Assembly (NCBI GenBank): GCA_016271365.2 | Contig: CM028131.1 | Coordinates: 175,650,501-175,714,500, forward strand | DNA from: Neoceratodus forsteri | Lineage: Eukaryota > Chordata > Ceratodontiformes > Ceratodontidae | Direction of reading: 5' to 3' | DNA length: 64,000 nucleotides | In this document: positions 57,656 to 64,000 of the stretch, in pieces | How the letters are laid out: the number at the start of each line of letters is the position of its first letter | Position numbering within the stretch: the stretch's first letter is position 1 | The notes under the pieces: generated by a model | What the model was told of the DNA's origin: nothing | Database searches by the model: none | The model's input: only the letters and a program-made list of their open reading frames with translations | Program-made: the position numbers and the translations under genes

Positions 57656-58985
57656 AAAGACACTATTTATTTTGCTTTTGGTAACTGGGTAGGTGCACTA
57701 AGCACAGCAATGCCTATTTTCAGGCATGAACTGGGAGGGTACAAGAAGGAGTACATAACAACAAACAGTTTGAAACAGTACAACAATAGCTGAAACATAG
57801 GGTACAGGTCCAGTACAATTTTTCGGTGAAATAGAAATATAGATGAGACAAAGTCAAAACAATAACAAGTACAAGTTCACCAATATTAGAGATACAAAAT
57901 AGGAGAGATAGCATTACAAAATACAATAAAAAGTGCAGTTAAAATTGAAAAACATAATAGATCAATTTGTGAGCAACCAAAGAACTCGAGGTCCAAAGAA
58001 ATACATGAGTGACAGTTAAGAGAAAAAATCCATAGTCAAAAGACCAGAGGTATATATATGCTATTCTATCAGCCAAAGAATGGATTTGTGAGGGGGCCGG
58101 GGGGAGTAGGAACTAAAGAGAGAGGAGGGCAGGGGAGGTGGAAGGGGTAATGCCTAAGAAATGGGCATGGACATGATGTAAAGGAAAGAAGGCAGAAGGT
58201 CAGGTTGAGAGGAAAGTTTGGGGCGAGAAGAACAGTAGTAGGTGGAGATGTGGTGGCCAAGAGGTAATGGACGGAGGGTCTACGGTGGGTGAAAGCAAAT
58301 GCAGGGGGTTGAGACATGTAGATGTTTATGGTGTAACCTCTTGAAGCAGGCATTGGTCAGATCTAAACGAATAGCTTGGGGAAAGTGAGTTCCAATATTT
58401 AGATGCAGCATTACATCTTGAAATGTGGAGGGAAGGGGAGCTGGGTCAGTGGATGTAAGCCCATAGGAACAGTTTGTGGGTCCTGCATGGAGGCATGGGA
58501 TTTGGGGAGACCTGATCTGGCAATACCATCAATGAGAGATCCAACAAACTGGAACCAATAGGCAGTAGAGGAGGGCCTTTTTAGATCAGCATAAATCTGA
58601 CAATGGTGCTTGTAGTGAGGGGATGCAGAGGCATAGCAGCAGATATTATCATAGGTGGTATCCCACTTGTGGAGAGTACTTTTTGATGCTCCTAAGTAGG
58701 TGACTGAGCCATAGGCTAGTGCCAGAAGCAGAATGCCTTGTGCAATAGGGAGCCTATTCGATGGGGTAAGGGCGTAGCTAGTCCGGTAGGTGCTCCCAAG
58801 TTTGGCATTTATGGAATTACAGGTATCAGTAATGTGTTGATCAAAGTCCAGGGATTCATCAAGCGAAGGCCCAAGTACTTGAAAGAGCTAGTACTGACCA
58901 ATGGTGATACATCAGTGCATAAGATATTGAGAGGGTTCTAGTTTGCTCTGAATCTGGAAGGGGAGCTGAAAAGCATAGAGTGTGT

Positions 58986-59816
58986 TTAACCCACGTTAAG
59001 AATGAGGTTGTTTTCAGTCAGCCAGGACTGAATAGAGAGGAAATCAGTGGAGAGAGAGTGATTTATGTCTAAGATGTTCCTGGCATTGGAATAAAGAACA
59101 CGGTCATCTGCATATAGCAGAGATGAGCAAGCTGGAGTGAGCGAGGTGAGATCATTAACCAAAATGGAAAAAAGTAGGGGTCCCAGAATGGATCCCTGTG
59201 AAACACCAATATGTATGGTGGAGAGATTGGACAGGACAGAGTTGCAATTCACAGCCTGCTTCCTGTTTGACAAGTATCTATTAAACCAGGCCACAGCATC
59301 TGTAGAGAAGCCAAGAGACTGGAGCTTGGCAAGGAGAAAAAGAGTGGTTAACAAGGCCAAATGCCTTGGTTAGGTCGATGAAGACTGCACTGGTCAGGAG
59401 TCCATTATCTAAAACAGTATAGATATCATTTGATATCTTTTCAATATAGACATTTGTGAATTTCAGGAAGGCTGCGGTGGTGCTATGGCCTTTGCAGAAG
59501 CCATGCTGGGGGACAGAGAGGAGGTTATGTTCATATAGAAAAGAGATGGTTTGCTTGGCTACTAGTTTTTCGAGTATTTTGCCAAGAATGGAAAGAATGG
59601 CTATAGGCTGGTAGTTGACAATATCTTTGTAATTTCCTTTTTAAATACAGCAGTGACTCTAGCTATCTTCCAGATGCTAGAGACTGTGTTATGGCATAGT
59701 GACAAGTTAAAGATTTTAGCTAAGGGTGAGGCAATAAGAGGGTTGATGAGTTTCAGGAGCCTGGGTTCAAGATCATCCGACTCAGTACCAGTACTATCAG
59801 GGACAGCTTGTAACAT
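58986..59816 (-). pseudogene. L2 reverse transcriptase in 57656-60775
   Basis: The frame 58986-59360 (124 codons) spans the palm through YADD: WFNRYLSNRKQAVNCNSVLS, GVSQGSILGPLLFSILVNDL (GVPQG reads GVSQG) and LLYADDRVLYS. The fingers lie in 59601-59816 in a different frame: STGTESDDLEPRLLKLINPL, and SSIWKIARVTAVFKK. Frame breaks make it inactive. Confidence 0.8.
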
Positions 59817-60009
59817 CTTTTAGATTTCCAGTCTGGTTATGGTTCAGAACCAGAAAGGTGGGTAATTATGCAGTGGTTCGCTGTCCATGGGGAGAGGGAA
59901 GAGGACTGCATGGGGGGGGGGGGAGATGAGTATTTAGATAAGTCTGAGAAATGGAGATTAAAGGAGTTTGTGATGGTGGCCAGATTGTTACAATGGGCAT
60001 GGGGTCATA

Positions 60010-60290
60010 ATGTCACAGACGATACTGCACATATGACCACCACACAGAAGGAAACAGTGTCGGCAATGATATACAGCTGTTCTTTTGTTTTGTGGGGGGG
60101 CTTTGCCCCCCACACACCCGCAAACTAATATAATCAACTCTGAGGGGGTGTGGACACTGGGGCAAGAAATAAAAATGAACTCTAAGATTTCCTACCAGGG
60201 AATCAAACTGCGATTCCCCCAACCCACCCACTGCAGGATCATGTGCTCTAGCCACTCCACCATGGGAGCGGCTTGACTAAGCACCCAACC
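60010..60290 (-). mobile_element. tRNA-derived SINE
   Basis: The minus-strand sequence TGGTGGAGTGGCTAGAGCAC (A-box-like, TGGCTAGAGCAC at 60243-60254) is followed, ~35 bp later, by GCAGTTTGATTCCC (B-box-like; 60199-60208), the spacing of a tRNA promoter. The body continues with a strong hairpin TGTGGGGGGCAAAGCCCCCC (palindrome at 60091-60114). The 3' limit is uncertain. It lies within the L2 at 57656-60775. Confidence 0.65.
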
Positions 60291-60775
60291 GGCAGTGGCT
60301 AAATACACTTCCTCCTTCCTGGTGAGTAACAGGGGAAAGCGATAATATCACATTGCTGATATTCCCCTATTGCTCTACTCCCCTACACGCTACCTGTAAT
60401 GTGTGCCTGCTCTGTACAGATTAGTGTGCGCAGTTATCACTTGATACCATTACAATGCCCACCATTTAGTACCATATTGTTTGTATTTGTGGTGTGTTTG
60501 GCTCCGAGGAGTGTTTTGACATGAGTCCAGAATTTCCTTGAGTCACCTGCAGTATTTATTAATAGACCTTGGCAAAACGAGCTCTTAGCTAAATCAATGT
60601 TTCTTTTACAAGCATTTCTCCGTGTTCTGTAGTCATTGTAGTCAGATAAAAGATTGGAGACTTTGAAATGCAGCCAGCTTTTATCCGTGGTCCTGATTTG
60701 AGCAAGTAGGTCTTTATTGAGCCACTTGGTTTGAGCTCCAAGCTGAATGGCTCACTCCTTATGGTGTTTCTCCAG

Positions 60776-61260
60776 GATTTATCGTATCTGATAACAGGGC
60801 CAACATTATATGTGCTGTAAAGGATGGTGGGTATATGCGCATACCCTGCTTGGCTCACACCTTCAGTCTTGTATTACATGATTTTCTCTGGGTTGACAGA
60901 AGCATTCAGAATACCCTTAGTGTTACACGAAAGTTCTGCCGACATTTCAGCCATTCCATCAAAGCATGCAGCAGCTGCAAAAGGACAGTAACCTTCCACT
61001 ACATCAGCTGAAGCAGAAGGTAGTTACCAGGTGAAGTTCCACCTTTTATATGGTACAATGTCTCCTTGAGCAGCATAGGGCAGTGCATCAGTACTTAATG
61101 GATCATTCTGTAGGGAAAGCAGATGTGTGTTTCAGTTCCACCCAGTGGAACCTGATGGCACAGTTGTGTCAGGTTCTTCAGTCCTTTGTGGAAGTCACTG
61201 GAGAAATGAGCAGACAATACCAGTCTGAGTCAGGTTATCCCCCTGAGATGCCTGCTTAAA
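60776..61260 (+). pseudogene. hAT transposase, C-terminal half
   Basis: After the L2 insertion the hAT reading resumes: IVSDNRANIICAVKDGGYMR, IPCLAHTFSLVLHDF (the C-x-A-H-x-L motif with the second catalytic region), RKFCRHFSHSIKACS and, at 61050-61259, LLEQHRAVHQYLMDHSVGKA and WNLMAQLCQVLQSFVEVTGE. This is the standard hAT core order. It is broken by a stop near 61015 and another at QYP-type positions, and the C-terminal dimerisation domain is not seen before 61380. Confidence 0.8.
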
Positions 61261-61381
61261 TAAAAACTGGAAAAGCTGAAGGCAAAAATTCATGGAGAAA
61301 GGTACTGCAACTTCACTTGTAGAAAATCTGGGTATGTCCCTTGAAATGGATCATAGAATATAAATGATGCTATAGGAGCTC

Positions 61382-61755
61382 CCTCCACAACCTGACCCCT
61401 CACTCTCTTCTCTGCAGTGTGGCTGGCTTTGCTAAAGCTGCCACTTGTGCTCTCCAGCCAGCAAAGACTCCCTCAGATCCAGGCAAACAGAGGGCCTCTG
61501 ACCGGGTGCTGTCTCCACAGCCTGACCCATCGCTCACTTCTCCTCTGCAGAGCTGCCAGCTCTGATAAAGCTGCCACTCATGCTCTCCAGCCAGCAAAGA
61601 CTCCCTCGGATCCAGGCAAGCAGAGGGCCCCAGACCGGGTGCTCCATCCACAGCCTGGCCCCTCACTTCCTTCTCCTCTGCAGTGCAGCTGGCATTGCTA
61701 AAGCTACCACTCATGCTCTCCAGCCAGCAAAGACTCCCTCGAATCCAGGCAAGGT
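61382..61755 (+). repeat. Minisatellite, ~127-bp unit, splice-acceptor-like
   Basis: Three tandem copies of a unit with CACAGCCTGACCCCTCACTC, CTTCTCCTCTGCAG, CTGGC(T)TTGCTAAAGCT, CATGCTCTCCAGCCAGCAAA and GACTCCCTCRGATCCAGGCAA. Unit ends fall near 61508, 61639 and 61755. A fourth diverged copy is at about 62240-62355. Each unit contains a pyrimidine tract ending in CAG. The repeat is open in several frames but shows no protein domain. Confidence 0.75.
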
Positions 61756-62236
61756 ACAAACATACTGACTGGCCAATTGAATTTCGGCCCCTGCACTGGC
61801 TGCTCTTGACCTGATGCTTCTCCCTGCTACCTCCGTCCTATTGGCCTCACTAGAAACTGTAGCTACTGGAAGTTATAGGCCACATTTTGCTTTCCTTTTC
61901 TCTAGGTTAAAAATAAATGTATTATTCTTTTACTTCCTAGCCAAGTGGTTAGTTACTGTATAGAGCTATTTTAGCAAATATTACCCTATTAGTTACTGAT
62001 TAGAGCTATTTTAAATTGCTAATAGTGCCTAAGTGTGTAGTGTAAAAAAACCTGCCTAGCAAGACACTGTGTCTGTGCTTTTCCATTCTGTTGCTAATTT
62101 CTCCTAAATCTCTCTTTGTTCTGCCTACACCCCGCCCCCACTGCTCTTGTGTCTCCTCTACTTGTCTGAACCCCCATCCACTGATTTCAGCCTATATTAA
62201 CTTGTGCCTTCCTTCTCCTTCTGCAGGAGAGGCTGC
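61756..62236. other. Unassigned spacer
   Basis: No gene recognised. Contains short internal duplications TAGTTACTG-TAGAGCTATTTTA (61949-61972 and 61991-62013). Confidence 0.4.
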
Positions 62237-62356
62237 CTGACCGGGTGTTCCTTCCACAGTCTGACTCTCACTCTCTTCTGCTCTGCAGTGTGGCCAGCTC
62301 TGCTAAAGCTGGTGCTCATGCTCTCCAGCCAGCAAAGATTCCCTCAAATCAAGCCC
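62237..62356 (+). repeat. Outlying copy of the 127-bp minisatellite
   Basis: Contains GACCGGGTGTTCCTTCCACA, CTCTTCTGCTCTGCAG and CATGCTCTCCAGCCAGCAAA, matching the 61382-61755 unit. It is separated from the array by about 480 bp. Confidence 0.65.
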
Positions 62357-62499
62357 CCCCCACCCTGCGCATTACTCGTATACTGTATCTACCGTGAGTC
62401 ACTTGATAGCTGTTTGTCAAATTTGTTTCCAGTTTCCCATTAGCAGATTACAAAGATCCGCCACTAGTGGGACCTTGTTCTTTCATTTAAAGGAAGTTT

Positions 62500-64000
62500 A
62501 AATAATGGATACCCAGCCTTGTTGGTTATTTGTAGCAACATTTTCTATGCTATTATCCATTCCACCCCTTTTCCTATCCCTTTCAAAACCAAAAACAACA
62601 TAGCTCCAACCTATAGAGACAGTTACCCCAACTCGACTTCTGCCACTGCTGTCTCAAGTCTTGTCTTTAGCAGGCACAGATGTGTAGTGTTAGCATCTCA
62701 CCCAGGCACCAGCAACCCCATCTCCCCCCCACTCAACTTAACACTCCCACTATCGAGCAAAACATTAAAATGGACAACCCCTCATAGCCACCACTCCCAT
62801 GCCCTTAAACAACTCAAGTTGCAGGAACTTCAACTGATTTGGTTGCTGCTACTACTTTTGGGCAACATCCACCCCAACCCAGGTCCTAGATCAATGGAGG
62901 CTAATACTGTCACAAAGCCGGGCAAAATCTCAATAGCCTCCTTGAATATATGCAACCTTCAATCCAAATTCTGTTCCTTACAAGCATGGGTAGTACAACA
63001 TAGCCTCATTGGTTGAGACCTTGCTCACCCCCCGAACCTCTTATAATGAAATACAACTCTCGGGCTATAACTTTTCTGGCTGGATAGAAAGGGGAAAAGA
63101 GGAGGTGGGTGCATCATTTACATTAAGAACCACCTTCAGGGTAGGGTACTGCTGCATGCTAAAACTGGTAAGAACGTGCAAATAATATCATTAAAACTAA
63201 TTCTCAGTGCGCGTGGTAAAGGTTTAACCCTGGTCTCAGTTTGCATCCCTCCCAAGGAGCAATTGGAAGGTTTCAAGATGCTGCATGAGTACCTCTCCAA
63301 TCAGCCCTCAAACTCTGAAGAACTAGTGCTAGGGGACTTTAACATTAATTGACCATCTCCAGATACTGCCCCTTACAGAGATGCCATCTCTGCATTTACC
63401 CTAGGATAATTAGTCAACTCGCCCACCCGCTCTAATTACCGCACAGGGACCAGTACCTTAATTGATTGGTTACTAACTAACCATCCTGACAGGATCCCTC
63501 ACACAGCTGTGTTCTCAGATTATTTAAGTGACCACTCTCCTGTCCTCTGAGAGTGGTCTAATAGGTCACCTAAACTCCCAGCAAATGTATCTATGTCTTG
63601 GACTTTAAGAAAGTGACAGATGGGTCAATTAAAACAACATCTTAAGCAGCACAATTGGGCTAATCTCTTTGCAGTTGTTGATGTCGATGATGCGCTAGAA
63701 CATTTTAAGACCTTTAATGATGCCTGCAATATTTATGCTCCCAAAACTAAGAGGAAGGTCAAAAGTAATCATAAGTCATGGATCACCCCACAGCTCTTAC
63801 AGCAATGCCAGGCCAGGGATAACCTATAGCATAGGGCTAAAAGTATGGGCGCACAAATTGACATACAAAACTACAAGGCAGCCAGGAATAAATGTAACCA
63901 GGCCATCCGCCAGGCAAAAGACTCACATTTTTGGACTGAACTGGAGAATTCTAGGGGTGAAAGCCATATATGTTGGCAAAATATCAAAGCTTTTACTGGT
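62500..64000 (+). mobile_element. L2 LINE, 5' half, runs off the window
   Basis: Plus-strand L2 beginning near 62500 and still open at the window end. The frame 62519-63016 has an N-terminal region, a leucine-rich stretch with GNIHPNPGP (62861-62887) and the start of the endonuclease (ISIASLNICNLQSKF). Later frames give YIKNHLQGRVLLHA, GKGLTLVSVCIPPKEQLEGF, EELVLGDFNIN, TLIDWLLTNHPDRIPHTAVF and SDYLSDHSPVL (catalytic SDH intact). Then the linker AARNKCNQAIRQAKDSHFW leads toward the reverse transcriptase. Frameshifts and stops (for example after QHSLIG and after FNIN) show decay. It has no apparent nested insertion. Confidence 0.8.
62861..62887 (+). other. 2A-like motif in L2
   Basis: GGC AAC ATC CAC CCC AAC CCA GGT CCT encodes GNIHPNPGP, next to a leucine run. 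It matches the 2A consensus D-(V/I)-E-x-N-P-G-P except Asn for Asp and His for Glu. Such motifs in APE-type LINEs mediate ribosome skipping; whether this variant works is untested. Confidence 0.6.

Larger units (their letters stand above)
57656..60775 (-). mobile_element. L2 LINE inserted in hAT transposase
   Basis: Minus-strand L2 of the 6480 family (tail TATTTATTTTGCTTTTGGTA at 57664-57683). Pieces: reverse transcriptase 58986-59360 (LAKLQSLGFSTDAVAWFNRY, VSQGSILGPLLFSILVNDLT, LLYADDRVLYSNARNILDIN), RT start 59601-59816 (NPLIASPLAKIFNLSLCHNT), and endonuclease-RT linker about 60480-60740 (GDSRKFWTHVKTLLG). The FADD motif reads YADD. It is 5'-truncated in the linker. A tRNA-derived SINE is embedded at about 60010-60290. 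Both edges are approximate, but the hAT reading on either side confirms the insertion. Confidence 0.8.

Noticed and set aside
60199..60254. A functional tRNA gene
   Set aside because: A- and B-box-like sequences are present, but a clean acceptor stem and anticodon arm were not found; a SINE head fits better.

Overview
This 64 kb window looks like intergenic DNA from a vertebrate with a repeat-rich genome. I found no host gene, tRNA, rRNA or CRISPR array. Nearly everything recognisable is a mobile element or its debris: L2-clade and CR1-clade non-LTR retrotransposons, Penelope-like elements (PLEs) with GIY-YIG endonucleases, hAT-type and mariner-type DNA transposons, one tRNA-derived SINE and several minisatellites. 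Abundant L2, CR1 and GIY-YIG PLEs together suggest an amphibian (perhaps a caecilian) or another non-mammalian tetrapod. That assignment is an inference and the sequence alone does not settle it.

Layout. 0-2.8 kb: a hairpin minisatellite and an old L2 3' end. 2.8-5.7 kb: a complete non-autonomous hAT element with 8-bp target duplications and an internal tandem duplication. 6.5-18.8 kb: L2 and CR1 copies nested up to three levels deep. One old + strand L2 is split into three pieces by two younger minus-strand L2s, and each of those was later hit by a CR1. 18.8-26.4 kb: poorly recognisable sequence with L2 3' ends. 26.4-51.4 kb: one minus-strand CR1 about 1.2 kb long, split apart by two large PLE composites (13.9 kb and 9.9 kb). 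Each composite is a head-to-head inverted pair of PLE copies carrying the partial tandem copies (pseudo-LTRs) typical of this class. 51.4-54.0 kb: LINE, PLE and CR1 fragments. 54.0-62.4 kb: tandem repeats, a palindromic foldback and a broken BED-finger hAT transposase gene interrupted by an L2 that holds a tRNA-derived SINE. 62.5-64.0 kb: the 5' half of a + strand L2 that runs off the window.

The elements do not form a pathway; the value of the window is as a record of insertions. The most informative points are: (1) the PLE family B pair, bounded by a 12/13-bp target duplication, which suggests the whole inverted pair arrived as one event; (2) two premature stop codons shared by both arms of that pair; (3) a conserved hairpin just before the 3' end of both PLE families that resembles a degenerate hammerhead ribozyme; (4) 2A-like peptides upstream of the L2 endonuclease; (5) insertions dated by intact empty sites in paralogous copies. 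All coding regions found are damaged, so I annotate them as pseudogenes.
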